Shown here: piece by piece, positions 10,331 through 19,083 of the stretch | How positions within the stretch are numbered: the first letter of the stretch is position 1 | Layout: every line of letters begins with the position of its first letter | Assembly: GCF_014323565.1 (NCBI RefSeq) | Contig: NZ_CP058669.1 | Coordinates: forward strand, 771,501 to 835,500 | Source of the DNA: Hyphobacterium sp. CCMP332 | GTDB lineage: Bacteria; Pseudomonadota; Alphaproteobacteria; Caulobacterales; Maricaulaceae | Direction: 5' to 3' | Length of the DNA: 64,000 nucleotides | Made by a program: the position numbers and the translations under genes | Notes under the pieces: generated by a model | What the model saw: only the letters and a program-made list of their open reading frames with translations | Told to the model about the DNA's origin: nothing | Databases searched by the model: none

Positions 10331-10377
10331 GCACATGCAACGGATGGACCAAGTCCTATCCGTTGCCCCTGATGTGC
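10331..10377. repeat. Strong imperfect hairpin between rne and the M48 gene
   Basis: Arms are GCACAT (10331-10336) with ATGTGC (10372-10377), GCAACGGAT (10337-10345) with ATCCGTTGC (10358-10366), and GGAC (10346-10349) with GTCC (10353-10356) closing a 3-base loop. It lies between the rne stop (10384) and the M48 start (10289). On the minus strand no T-run follows, so it does not look like a classical terminator. It may be an mRNA stabiliser or processing site. Confidence 0.7.
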
Positions 10378-10383
10378 GAAATG

Positions 10384-12957
10384 TCAGCCGCCAAAGAGCT
10401 TGGCACCCTTCTGCCACCAGCCTGAACGCTTGGGTGCATTGTCCTTTGCGTCCTTTTCGGCAGGTGCCGACTCGGCGGGAGAATCGGCCATTTCATCAGC
10501 CTTGGCCTCGGCTTTCGGTTCGGCCTTGGCGGCGGGCTTTTTGGCCGCACGGCGCGGCTTTGGCTTGTCCTCGGGCGCTGACTCGTCCGCCGGGGTTTCC
10601 GCCTTGGCTTTTGCGGCTGCGGTTTTCCGGGGCGCACGCTTGGGCTTGGGCTTCTCGTCTCCGGCGTCAGCCGGAGTCTCGTCTGCCGCCGAATCGGTTG
10701 CGGTCGCTTTGCCCTCGGCAACGGCGTCCGGCTTCTTGCGCGGCTTGCGCGTGCGCTTCGGCTTGGCATCGGCTTTTGGACCGGCATCCGCCTCAGGGGC
10801 TTCCGCAGCGGCATCGGCCGGCGCGTCCGTCTTTTTGCGGCGTGTCCGGCGCTTTGGCTTGTCGGCTTCCGCGGGTTCCGTTGGCAGGGCCACCGCTTCG
10901 GCGGCCGGATCGATCACCGCCATGCCCGCGGGTGCCTCGGCGATATCCGTGGCCTCGTTGGAGTCGGGTTGGCCTTCCTGGTTGGTGTTGGCATCGCCCT
11001 GTTCATTGCCACGACCGCGACGCCGGCCCCGTCCACCCCGGCGGCCACGGCGACGGCGCTTGCGCGGCTGACCGTTCTCGTCAAGCTCGGGACGTGCGGC
11101 GGGCCTGGCCTCGCCATCATCATCGCTGTCTTCGCCATCCGCTTCAGCAGCCGCCTGATTTTCCGTCGAGGCAGCTCCATCATCTTCTGTCCGGCGCCGG
11201 CGGCGACCGCGGCGACGGCGGCCATCGCCCTCATTGCCGCTGTCTTCGACCGGCGTGTCTTCCGGCTCGGAAACAGGGACCGGCGTATGCTGGGTAATCG
11301 GAGCCGCTTCAACTTCGGGTTCATCAGAGCGATCGCGTGCCTCAATGACCTCGACATTGCAGTCGGGCGGAATGAGGTCCGGATCAGCGCCGATGAGAAC
11401 GCGGAAATCATAGCGCTGTTCGAGCGCCAGAACATGATCGCGCTTTTCGTTCAGCAGATAGAGCGCCACATCGGTCGGCAAGGTGATACGCACCTTGGCG
11501 GCGCGTTTGCGGGCCCCTTCTTCTTCAAGGGCGCGGAGCGCGACCAGTGCGCTGGAGGACGGCGTCCGCTGATAGCCTTTGCCGCCACAATGCGGGCAGG
11601 TCTTGGTCGAGCCTTCCAGAATGGAGGTCCGGCGGCGCTGACGGGAAATTTCCATCAGGCCAAACTGGGAAATCCGGCCCATCTGGAGCCGGGCCCGGTC
11701 CTTCTTCATCGCATCTTTCATGCGCTTTTCGACAGCCCGGATATTCCGGTTTTCTTCCATATCGATGAAGTCGATAACAACCAGACCTGCCAGATCGCGC
11801 AGGCGCATCTGGCGCGCGGCCTCATCGGCCGCTTCCAGATTGGTCTTCAGGGCGGTGTCTTCGATATTGCGTTCCTTGGTGGAACGCCCGGAGTTCACAT
11901 CGATCGCCACCAGGGCTTCGGTCTGGTGGATCACCAGATAGCCACCCGATTTCAGCTGCGTCTCGGCATTATACGCCGACTCCAGCTGGTCCTCGACATG
12001 ATGCCGGACAAAGAGCGGCATCGGTTCTTTATACTGCTGGACCTTGGAAGCATGCGACGGCATCAGGAGCTTCATGAAGCCCTTGGCATCCTTATAGCCT
12101 TCCTCGCCCTCGACCAGCACGATCTCGACATCACGGTCATACATGTCGCGGATGGCGCGGCGAACGAGGTCACCTTCCTCGTAAACAAGGGCAGGGGCCA
12201 CCGATTCCAGCGTCTTGGCGCGGATGTCGTCCCAGACGCGGCGCAGATAATCGTGGTCACGGCGGATTTCCGCCTTGGTGCGGCTGGCGCCGGCGGTGCG
12301 GACGATCAGGCCCATACCGGTCGGTAGGTCCAGCTCGTTGGTAATTTCCTTCAGGCGCTTGCGATCACTGCCATTGGCGATCTTGCGGGAAATCCCGCCA
12401 CCGCGAGGTGTGTTCGGCATCAGCACGCAATAACGGCCGGCGAGCGACAGATAGGTGGTCAGCGCTGCGCCCTTATTGCCGCGCTCTTCCTTGGCGACCT
12501 GGACCAGCAGCACCTGGCGGCGCTTGATAACTTCCTGAATCTTGTATTTCCGGAAGAAATTCCGGCGTTTGCGGGCAACGGCCTCGACTTCGACATCGGC
12601 GTCGTCTTCCGCGCCGTCTTCGCCTTCCGTCTCGTCGGCCTCATCAGCCTCAGCCATCGCTTCTTCGACAGCTTTTTCTTCCTCTGCCTGCAAGGCGAGG
12701 CGATCCTCATGAGGGATCTGATAATAATCCGGATGGATTTCGTTGAAGGCGAGGAAGCCGTGGCGATTTCCGCCATATTCTACAAAGGCCGCTTGCAGAG
12801 AAGGCTCTACGCGCGTGACTTTTGCCAGATAGATGTTTCCGCGGATGGGTTTCTTGGCCGCGGATTCGAAATCAAACTCCTCGACGCGGGACCCTTCGAC
12901 GATGGCGACGCGAGTCTCTTCCGAGTGACTCGCATCGATCAGCATTTTCTTTGACAT
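10384..12957 (-). CDS. rne: Ribonuclease E
   Basis: Endoribonuclease and degradosome scaffold, 857 residues from the ATG at 12957 (AGGAG about 9 bases upstream; the longer frame to 13131 lacks support). N-terminal S1 domain begins MSKKMLIDASHSEETRVAIV. The S1 region is interrupted by an acidic insertion (roughly residues 75-115, rich in E/D) ending ARKRRNFFRKYKIQEVIKRR. The catalytic part has IDVNSGR and the zinc-link CPHCGGKG. The C-terminal half is low-complexity Arg-rich (KRRRRGRRGGRGRRRGRG), then Lys/Ala/Pro-rich. The end RSGWWQKGAKLFGG contains the GWW motif known to bind PNPase in Caulobacter RNase E. Confidence 0.97.
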   Translation of the reverse strand: MSKKMLIDASHSEETRVAIVEGSRVEEFDFESAAKKPIRGNIYLAKVTRVEPSLQAAFVEYGGNRHGFLAFNEIHPDYYQIPHEDRLALQAEEEKAVEEAMAEADEADETEGEDGAEDDADVEVEAVARKRRNFFRKYKIQEVIKRRQVLLVQVAKEERGNKGAALTTYLSLAGRYCVLMPNTPRGGGISRKIANGSDRKRLKEITNELDLPTGMGLIVRTAGASRTKAEIRRDHDYLRRVWDDIRAKTLESVAPALVYEEGDLVRRAIRDMYDRDVEIVLVEGEEGYKDAKGFMKLLMPSHASKVQQYKEPMPLFVRHHVEDQLESAYNAETQLKSGGYLVIHQTEALVAIDVNSGRSTKERNIEDTALKTNLEAADEAARQMRLRDLAGLVVIDFIDMEENRNIRAVEKRMKDAMKKDRARLQMGRISQFGLMEISRQRRRTSILEGSTKTCPHCGGKGYQRTPSSSALVALRALEEEGARKRAAKVRITLPTDVALYLLNEKRDHVLALEQRYDFRVLIGADPDLIPPDCNVEVIEARDRSDEPEVEAAPITQHTPVPVSEPEDTPVEDSGNEGDGRRRRGRRRRRTEDDGAASTENQAAAEADGEDSDDDGEARPAARPELDENGQPRKRRRRGRRGGRGRRRGRGNEQGDANTNQEGQPDSNEATDIAEAPAGMAVIDPAAEAVALPTEPAEADKPKRRTRRKKTDAPADAAAEAPEADAGPKADAKPKRTRKPRKKPDAVAEGKATATDSAADETPADAGDEKPKPKRAPRKTAAAKAKAETPADESAPEDKPKPRRAAKKPAAKAEPKAEAKADEMADSPAESAPAEKDAKDNAPKRSGWWQKGAKLFGG

Positions 12958-13240
12958 GCAAATTTGCTCCTGCACGCATCCCAAGTGGACGCGGCGGCGC
13001 GGCGCAGCAGACAGACCCGTCTGTATCAGATTGTAGGGGCTGGAAAATCGGCGCGACGCGCATGTTAAACTTTCCTGGTGTGAGGGGCTCCTGATGAGCC
13101 GCCTCACGGACGGTTCGGGCGCAGGCCGCAACAGATTTGGCCTGCGGGATGAAGTGCGTTTTGGCGGACATCCGCCTCGGCGCGTTCCGGACCGGGACCT
13201 CAGTCAGGCGGCGCAAGCGCTTCACCTTCCGGAACTTTTC
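12958..13240 (-). promoter_or_regulatory. Putative structured 5' leader of rne
   Basis: This belongs to a 427-bp stretch (12958-13384) without a gene, between divergent rne and amidase genes. On the rne side it holds four inverted repeats: ACAGAC/GTCTGT (13011-13024); GTGAGGGGCTC/GAGCC-G-CCTCAC (13080-13107); CGCAGGCC/GGCCTGCG (13120-13146); GGCGGA/TCCGCC (13163-13176). In E. coli the long rne 5' UTR folds into hairpins that mediate autoregulation by RNase E; I infer an analogous leader. The remaining ~140 bp next to the amidase presumably hold its promoter, in which I see no clear elements. Confidence 0.5.
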
Positions 13241-13384
13241 ACAACATGCCCGAAAGCGTCCGCAATGGAAAGCATTTGATCAGCAAGCCGGAATTACGGC
13301 TGTCGTCAACGAAACGTCAATGCAAACGGGGTAACACTGGAAAAAAGCCGTGCACCGAATCACGGCGTTTGCGATGGTGGTGTC

Positions 13385-14605
13385 ATGGGCAGAACGTCCT
13401 CATTCCTGATTTCGCTCCTGATGTGGGGCTTGGCTGTCGGCGCGGCGGCAGACGCGCGAGATGCGTCTGAAATCCGTCAGGTCCGCTTTGGCGGCGATGA
13501 TGGCGAGACCCGTATCGTAGTAGAGCTGTCCTCGGAAATGGAATTCCGCGCCTTCACGGTCTCTGATCCATCCATGCGCCTGGTCGTTGATCTGCCCCGC
13601 GCTGCCTGGTCGGTTTCGGGGCTCGAGACCGGTGAGGGACTGGGATATGGTCTCGTTGAAGACTTCCGCTTCTTCGACCGGTCCGCCAATGCGTCTCGCA
13701 TTGTATTTGAGCTTGATGGCCCGTCTGTGATCACCGGGCAATTCGGCATTCCCGCGAATGCCGACAATCCCCATCATCGTCTGGTGGTTGATCTGCGACG
13801 GGTCGAATCGGTTCAGGCTGAGGCAGAGGCCGGATTTCCCGAAGCCTCAAATCTCAGCCAGCTGATCGCCGAACGTGTCGAGGCCGTTTACGTTCCGCCA
13901 CCGCGCGAGCGCCGCGTTATCGTGCTGGATGCCGGCCACGGAGGCCATGACCCGGGTGCGCTCGGGGCGGCTGGAGCCGAGGAGGCCGATGTGACTCTTG
14001 CGGCGGCGCGCGAACTGCAGCGTCAGCTCGAAGCGACCGGTCGTTATGTTGTCTACATGACCCGGAACAATGACACCTATCCGTCGTGGGAAGAGCGGGT
14101 CGGTGTTATGGCCGAACAGCGCGCTGACCTGTTCCTGTCCATTCATGCCGATTCCTCACCGAGCGCTCAGACGCGGGGGGCCGCAGTCTACACGCTCAAC
14201 GACCGTGCCGAGAGCCGGGCGCGACGGATTGCACGGCAGGGTGCGAACCACACAAATCTTGTTGAAGTGAATAATATCCTTGTCGAGCTGGAGCTGCGCG
14301 AAAAGCGCAATCAGTCTGCCGCGTTTGCCGAAGTCATGCTCCAGCACCTCGCAGAGGCCGGGCCTCTGCTTCAGAACCCGCATCGTCAGGCCAATCTCTT
14401 TGTTCTGCTTGACCCGCGTGTGCCGGCAGTGCTTCTGGAAATGGGTTTCATGACCAATGCTGCCGATCTTGCCAATATGCGTTCGGAGCGCGCGCGCGCG
14501 CGCCAGATGGCCGCCGTGCTGAGTGCCATTGATGCCTACTTCGAGCGGAATGAGGAGCCGGGACGCAATCCGGTACGGGCTGCACAGCTGACGCCCATTC
14601 CCTGA
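13385..14605 (+). CDS. amiC: N-acetylmuramoyl-L-alanine amidase (AMIN domain, Amidase_3)
   Basis: A 406-residue periplasmic zinc amidase that cleaves the bond between muramic acid and the stem peptide, normally at the division site. Signal peptide at residues 1-25. An AMIN domain follows (about 30-145, with ETRIVVELS and MRLVVDLP) for septal peptidoglycan targeting. The Amidase_3 domain from about 175 has IVLDAGHGGHDPGA (zinc His), the conserved Glu, DLFLSIHADSSP (zinc His) and VLLEMGFMTN (catalytic Glu). It sits directly upstream of PBP1A, a conserved alphaproteobacterial pairing. A (GC)n tract occurs in the coding sequence at 14488-14503. Confidence 0.95.
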   Translation: MGRTSSFLISLLMWGLAVGAAADARDASEIRQVRFGGDDGETRIVVELSSEMEFRAFTVSDPSMRLVVDLPRAAWSVSGLETGEGLGYGLVEDFRFFDRSANASRIVFELDGPSVITGQFGIPANADNPHHRLVVDLRRVESVQAEAEAGFPEASNLSQLIAERVEAVYVPPPRERRVIVLDAGHGGHDPGALGAAGAEEADVTLAAARELQRQLEATGRYVVYMTRNNDTYPSWEERVGVMAEQRADLFLSIHADSSPSAQTRGAAVYTLNDRAESRARRIARQGANHTNLVEVNNILVELELREKRNQSAAFAEVMLQHLAEAGPLLQNPHRQANLFVLLDPRVPAVLLEMGFMTNAADLANMRSERARARQMAAVLSAIDAYFERNEEPGRNPVRAAQLTPIP

Positions 14606-14700
14606 TACGCCTGAGACGATAAACGGCTTTCGTTCCATTGCAGGCTTCGCCATAATGTTGACAACAGACGAAGCAATACAACCGGTCTGACGGGAGCGGC

Positions 14701-17241
14701 ATGAAACTCTTTACCTGGCGAAATATGTTCCGCGCGATCATCTGGGGCGGTGGAGCGGCAGTGGCCGCCGGACTGATAGGTCTGGTGGTCATCGTTGTTT
14801 ATGTGGCGCGTGTCTCCCAGGATTTGCCTGATTACACGCAGCTCGCAGAATACGAGCCGCCGGTCACCAGCCGCGTGCATGCCGGTGATGGTCGGCTGAT
14901 TGCCGAATTCGCGCGCGAACGCCGGATATTTGTGCCGATTGATCGCATTCCACCAACCCTGTCCAACGCCTTCCTGGCTGCTGAAGATGCCCATTTCTAT
15001 GAGCATGGCGGGCTGGACTTCCTCGGCATTGTCCGCGCCACGATCAACAATATCGGCAATGTATTGCGCGATGACCGGTTGGAGGGTGCATCGACGATCA
15101 CCCAGCAGGTGGCCAAGAACTTCCTTTTGTCGTCCGACCAGCGTCTGGAACGCAAGGTCCGGGAAATGATTCTCGCGCGCCGGATTGAGCGTGCCTTCGA
15201 GAAGGACGAAATTCTCGAACTGTATCTGAACGAGATCTATTTCGGCCGCCGCTCCTACGGCGTTGCGGCGGCGGCCATGAATTATTTCGGCAAGTCGCTG
15301 GATGAGCTCACCCTGGCCGAGACGGCTTTCCTGGCCGCGGTCGTCAACGGCCCGTCGCGCTTCCACCCGATCCGTCATCCGGAACGTACTCTGGACCGGC
15401 GCAACTGGGTGCTGTCGCGCATGGCGGCAGAAGGCTTCATCACGCAGGAAGAGGCCGAGGAGGCCGCCCGCGAACCGATGCAGGTCATCGAGCGCTTCAG
15501 CGGTGAAGAATATGTCGCGGCCGAATATTTCGTCGAGGAAGCCCGTCGCCAAATGTTCGATACCTATGGCGACGATCAGCTTTACAATGGCGGTCTGTCG
15601 ATCCGCACCACACTGGATACAAGATTGCAGCTGGCCGCGCGCAACGCGCTCCGCAGCGGTCTGGAAGACTATGACCGCCGTCATGGTTATCGCGGCGCGC
15701 TCGGTCAGATCGAGGCCGGTGAGGGCTGGGCCGAGCGTCTGGACGCTTTCGAGGGAACCCCGCCCGATATCAATGAAGGCTGGATGCCCGCAGTCGTGCT
15801 GGAAGTGTCGGACGACAGTGTGCGTATCGGATATCTGATCCAGCCGGAGGATGACGGCAACAATTTCATCGACGTTGAAAATCAGGAGACGGAAGAGGAT
15901 GCCGCCCCGGAACCGGCCGAAGGCATAATCGCCCTGTCGGAGCTGGAATGGGCGCGGCAATCCCTCGAGGATGGCCTGATGGGCCCCACGATCAACCGGC
16001 CGTCAGATGTGCTGTCGGTGGGCGATGTTATCCTGACCGAAGCCCTTCTCGATGAAGATGGCAATGCGGCGGGCTTTGGCCTGCGGCAGGTGCCGGCGGT
16101 CAATGGGGGTCTGCTTGCGTTGGATCCGCACACAGGCCGCGTGCTGGCCATGGCGGGCGGATATTCTTTCCGGCAAAGCCAGTTCAACCGAACGACACAG
16201 GCGCGGCGTCAGCCGGGCTCGTCCTTCAAGCCCTTTGTTTATGCGGCGGCGCTGGACAATGGCTATACGCCGGTCTCGATGATCCTGGATGCGCCCTTTG
16301 TGGCCTCAGGCGGACCGGATCTGCGCTTCTATCGGCCGCAGAACTATTCCGAACGTTTCTACGGCATGTCGACGCTCCGCCTCGGACTGGAATTGTCGCG
16401 GAATGTCATGACTGTGCGCCTGGCGCAGGAAATGGGCATGGAACCCATTGCCGAATATGGCGAGCGTTTTGGCATCTATGATGATCTTGAACCGGTTCTG
16501 GCCATGTCGCTCGGGGCCGGGGAGACCACGCTCTGGCGTCTGGTGACCGCCTATGGCGCACTGGTGAATGGCGGGGCGCGAATCGAGCCCACCATTATCG
16601 ACCGCGTGCAGGACCGCGACGGGAATACCATCTATGTGCATGACCCACGCGCAAGCGACGAATACGACGTCGATGAGTGGCAACCGCGTATGGACGAACC
16701 GGAAGTGCCCGAACTGGGCGAGGAAGTCATCAGCCCGGTAACGGCTTATCAGGTGGTCCACATACTTGAAGGCGCCGTTCAGCGCGGCACGGGCACGGCC
16801 TTGAGATCGCTCGGGCGCCCGCTGGCGGGTAAAACCGGTACGACAAATGATTTCCGCGACGCCTGGTTTGTCGGCTTTGGCCCGGACATTGTCGTTGGCG
16901 CTTATGTCGGCTTTGATTCGCCCCAGCAAATGGGCGCGGGCGAGGCCGGGGGTCGGGTGGCGACACCCATCGTGCGTGATTTCCTCGAAGTGGCCCTGCA
17001 GAACTATCCTGTCGCGCCCTTCCGCGTGCCCGAGGGCGTCAGCCTGGTGCCGATTGATGCGCGCACCGGAGAGCCGTCCGTGCTCGGCCGCCCGGGGACC
17101 ATTCTGGAGGCGTTCCAGCCGGGAACCGAACCCAGCCGCAGCGGGAATAACCAGGAAACCGGGCTGACCTTTACCGGTAGCACCGTGCCTGGAGACGCAG
17201 ACGACGAGTCCACCGACGAGGATCTGGGCGGAATTTACTGA
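14701..17241 (+). CDS. mrcA: Penicillin-binding protein 1A (bifunctional transglycosylase/transpeptidase)
   Basis: An 846-residue class A PBP. One N-terminal membrane helix (about 10-36) precedes a GT51 glycosyltransferase domain with EDAHFYEHGG (catalytic Glu near 98), GASTITQQVAKNF and RKVREMILA. An OB-like insertion with acidic residues follows (about 345-440). The transpeptidase domain has the SxxK motif in QPGSSFKPF (near 505), SRN (near 560) and KTGTTNDFRD (near 715). It polymerises and crosslinks peptidoglycan. It lies 95 bp after the amidase and upstream of prfB. Confidence 0.97.
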   Translation: MKLFTWRNMFRAIIWGGGAAVAAGLIGLVVIVVYVARVSQDLPDYTQLAEYEPPVTSRVHAGDGRLIAEFARERRIFVPIDRIPPTLSNAFLAAEDAHFYEHGGLDFLGIVRATINNIGNVLRDDRLEGASTITQQVAKNFLLSSDQRLERKVREMILARRIERAFEKDEILELYLNEIYFGRRSYGVAAAAMNYFGKSLDELTLAETAFLAAVVNGPSRFHPIRHPERTLDRRNWVLSRMAAEGFITQEEAEEAAREPMQVIERFSGEEYVAAEYFVEEARRQMFDTYGDDQLYNGGLSIRTTLDTRLQLAARNALRSGLEDYDRRHGYRGALGQIEAGEGWAERLDAFEGTPPDINEGWMPAVVLEVSDDSVRIGYLIQPEDDGNNFIDVENQETEEDAAPEPAEGIIALSELEWARQSLEDGLMGPTINRPSDVLSVGDVILTEALLDEDGNAAGFGLRQVPAVNGGLLALDPHTGRVLAMAGGYSFRQSQFNRTTQARRQPGSSFKPFVYAAALDNGYTPVSMILDAPFVASGGPDLRFYRPQNYSERFYGMSTLRLGLELSRNVMTVRLAQEMGMEPIAEYGERFGIYDDLEPVLAMSLGAGETTLWRLVTAYGALVNGGARIEPTIIDRVQDRDGNTIYVHDPRASDEYDVDEWQPRMDEPEVPELGEEVISPVTAYQVVHILEGAVQRGTGTALRSLGRPLAGKTGTTNDFRDAWFVGFGPDIVVGAYVGFDSPQQMGAGEAGGRVATPIVRDFLEVALQNYPVAPFRVPEGVSLVPIDARTGEPSVLGRPGTILEAFQPGTEPSRSGNNQETGLTFTGSTVPGDADDESTDEDLGGIY

Positions 17242-17321
17242 CTTTCTGAAATGACGCAGTTGCCCGCTTGATAGAGCGGGGCGCTACGGCTATCCGGAAG
17301 ACTGAAACGGGGAAATGATCC

Positions 17322-18462
17322 ATGCGCGCCGATGTGCAAAAACTGTCAGACGAAATCGAGCGGTCCGTAGGACTGCTGAGGAGGCGTCTTTGACTGGCCT
17401 ACAGCGGAAAAACGGTTCGACGAATTAAGCGCCCGCGCGGAACATCCCTCATTCTGGGATGATCCCGTCAAGGCTCAGGCCCTGATGCGCGAGCGCAACA
17501 AGCTGGAATCATCCATGAAGGTGATCCAGGAGCTTGAATCCGAACTCTCGGACAATGCGGAACTGGCTGAGCTGGCCGAAGCCGATGGTGATGACGAGTT
17601 GATGGCGGAAGCCATTTCGGCGCTGGAAAAGGCCCGCGAGCGGGCCGCCCGTGCGGAACTGGAAGCACTGCTCTCAGGCGAAGCCGACGGCAATGATGCC
17701 TACATCGAAATCCATCCTGGTGCCGGGGGCACAGAGGCGACGGACTGGGCCGAGATGTTGCAGCGCATGTATATGCGGTGGGCCAATGCGTCGGGCTACA
17801 AGGTCGAGGTGATCGAGGAGCAGGCCGGCGAGGAAGCCGGCATCAAGTCGACGACGCTTCTGATCAAGGGCGAGAATGCCTATGGCTGGCTGAAAACCGA
17901 AGCCGGCGTCCATCGTCTGGTGCGGATTTCGCCCTTCGACTCCAATGCGCGCCGTCATACGAGCTTTGCCAGCGTCTGGGCCTATCCGCTGGTGGATGAC
18001 ACGATCGAGGTCGACATTCCCGAGAGCGAGGTTCGCACCGACACTTATCGCGCTTCCGGGGCAGGCGGCCAGCACATCAACAAGACCGATAGCGCTGTGC
18101 GCCTGACCTACACGCCACGCGGAGAAACCGATCCGATAGTGGTGCAATGTCAGAATGACCGCTCCCAGCACAAGAACCGCGCTACGGCCTGGAACATGCT
18201 GCGCGCGCGGGTCTACGAACTGGAATTGCAGAAACGGGAAGCGGCAGCCCAGGCCGAAGCCGATTCAAAGACCGAGATCGGCTGGGGACGGCAGATACGC
18301 TCCTATGTCCTGCAACCCTATCAGATGGTCAAGGATTTGCGGACCAATGTCGAAACCTCCAATACGCAAGGCGTGCTGGATGGTGACCTGGATCAGTTCA
18401 TGGCTGCGGCCCTGGCTGCGCAGCTGGGCGAAAGCGCAGACGAAAACGCCGCCGACGATTAG
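17322..18462 (+). CDS. prfB: Peptide chain release factor 2 (programmed +1 frameshift)
   Basis: RF2 terminates at UGA/UAA. Translation starts at ATG 17322 and runs 23 codons to CTT (17388-17390). There the in-frame TGA (17391-17393) follows an internal Shine-Dalgarno AGGAGG (17379-17384) spaced exactly as in E. coli prfB. A +1 shift on CTT-TGA-C continues at GAC 17392 with [20 protein letters not shown] and the rest, about 379 residues in total. The anticodon-mimic SPF (in RISPFDSNA) identifies RF2, and [12 protein letters not shown] is the catalytic GGQ loop. Automated callers that ignore the shift will start at 17485 and lose about 54 residues. Confidence 0.97.
17379..17393 (+). promoter_or_regulatory. 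prfB +1 frameshift signal (SD - CGT - CTT TGA)
   Basis: AGGAGG at 17379-17384, one intervening codon CGT, then the slippery CTT followed by TGA and C. This is the canonical autoregulatory site: when RF2 is scarce, the ribosome pauses at the UGA and slips +1. Confidence 0.96.
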
Positions 18463-18476
18463 TCAGCGGCGGTTTC
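18447..18476. terminator. Bidirectional terminator between prfB and bactofilin gene
   Basis: Stem CGCCGC-C-GAC (18447-18456) pairs with GTC-A-GCGGCG (18462-18471), one mismatch, loop GATTA. It overlaps the prfB stop. On the minus strand the hairpin is followed by TTTTC and on the plus strand by GTTTC. The better U-run serves the minus-strand bactofilin transcript. Confidence 0.65.
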
Positions 18477-18498
18477 AATCAGAAAGTCAATTTGTGGC

Positions 18499-19083
18499 TC
18501 AGGCCGAGCTTTTTGCCTTCGGCAGATCCAGTGATGGATTGTTGGTCGAGTCGCTGGTCTTCGGCGGTGACGACGGCGCGCTGCTGCTCGACGAAGATGG
18601 CGGCGGCGCTGATGCGCTGGAACCGGCGGATGGTGCGGCAGAAGCCGGGGCTTTTGCGCCTGGGGCTTTACCCGCATCAGCGACCGGATCCGACGAATGG
18701 CGGCAATGGCCGTCAAAGAAAGCACCGCTTTCCATCGACAGGGCGGAATGGACGATATCGCCTTCAATGCGCGCGGTCGCCGCGAGTTGGACCTGACGTG
18801 CGCGAATGGAGCCCTTCACCTTGCCGCGAACGATCACGGTCTCGGCAATGACTTCACCGTCAACGGAGGCTTCTTCGCCAATGGTCAATGACCCGGCGCG
18901 GATATCACCTTCGACGGAACCGTCCAGCTGAACTTCGCCTTCGGAGGTGATGGAGCCTTGAAGCACCATATCGGCGCTGATGATGGAGGGAGCTTTCGAT
19001 TTCATGGCGGACCTTTTGACGGGGGAAGGTTGAGGGGCGCTGACAGCGCCGTCTGACGAATTATCTTTAGTTCTGTTGAACAT
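18499..19083 (-). CDS. Bactofilin (polymer-forming cytoskeletal protein)
   Basis: A 194-residue protein with a central right-handed beta-helix (about residues 30-125). Regular 18-19-residue repeats are visible, such as SIISADMVLQGSITSEGEVQ, DGSVEGDIRAGSLTIGEEA and VDGEVIAETVIVRGKVKGSI. A disordered Ala/Ser/Pro-rich tail follows. Bactofilins polymerise without nucleotide and scaffold peptidoglycan enzymes, for example in stalk formation in Caulobacter and Hyphomonas. Its first 17 bases overlap the end of the upstream M23 peptidase gene, implying coupled translation and a shared role. The start MFNRTK is family-like. Confidence 0.93.
   Translation of the reverse strand: MFNRTKDNSSDGAVSAPQPSPVKRSAMKSKAPSIISADMVLQGSITSEGEVQLDGSVEGDIRAGSLTIGEEASVDGEVIAETVIVRGKVKGSIRARQVQLAATARIEGDIVHSALSMESGAFFDGHCRHSSDPVADAGKAPGAKAPASAAPSAGSSASAPPPSSSSSSAPSSPPKTSDSTNNPSLDLPKAKSSA

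Noticed and set aside
14536-15960. 474-residue minus-strand frame opposite PBP1A
   Set aside because: Shadow of the third-position GC bias in a clear PBP1A gene; no RBS and no domain.
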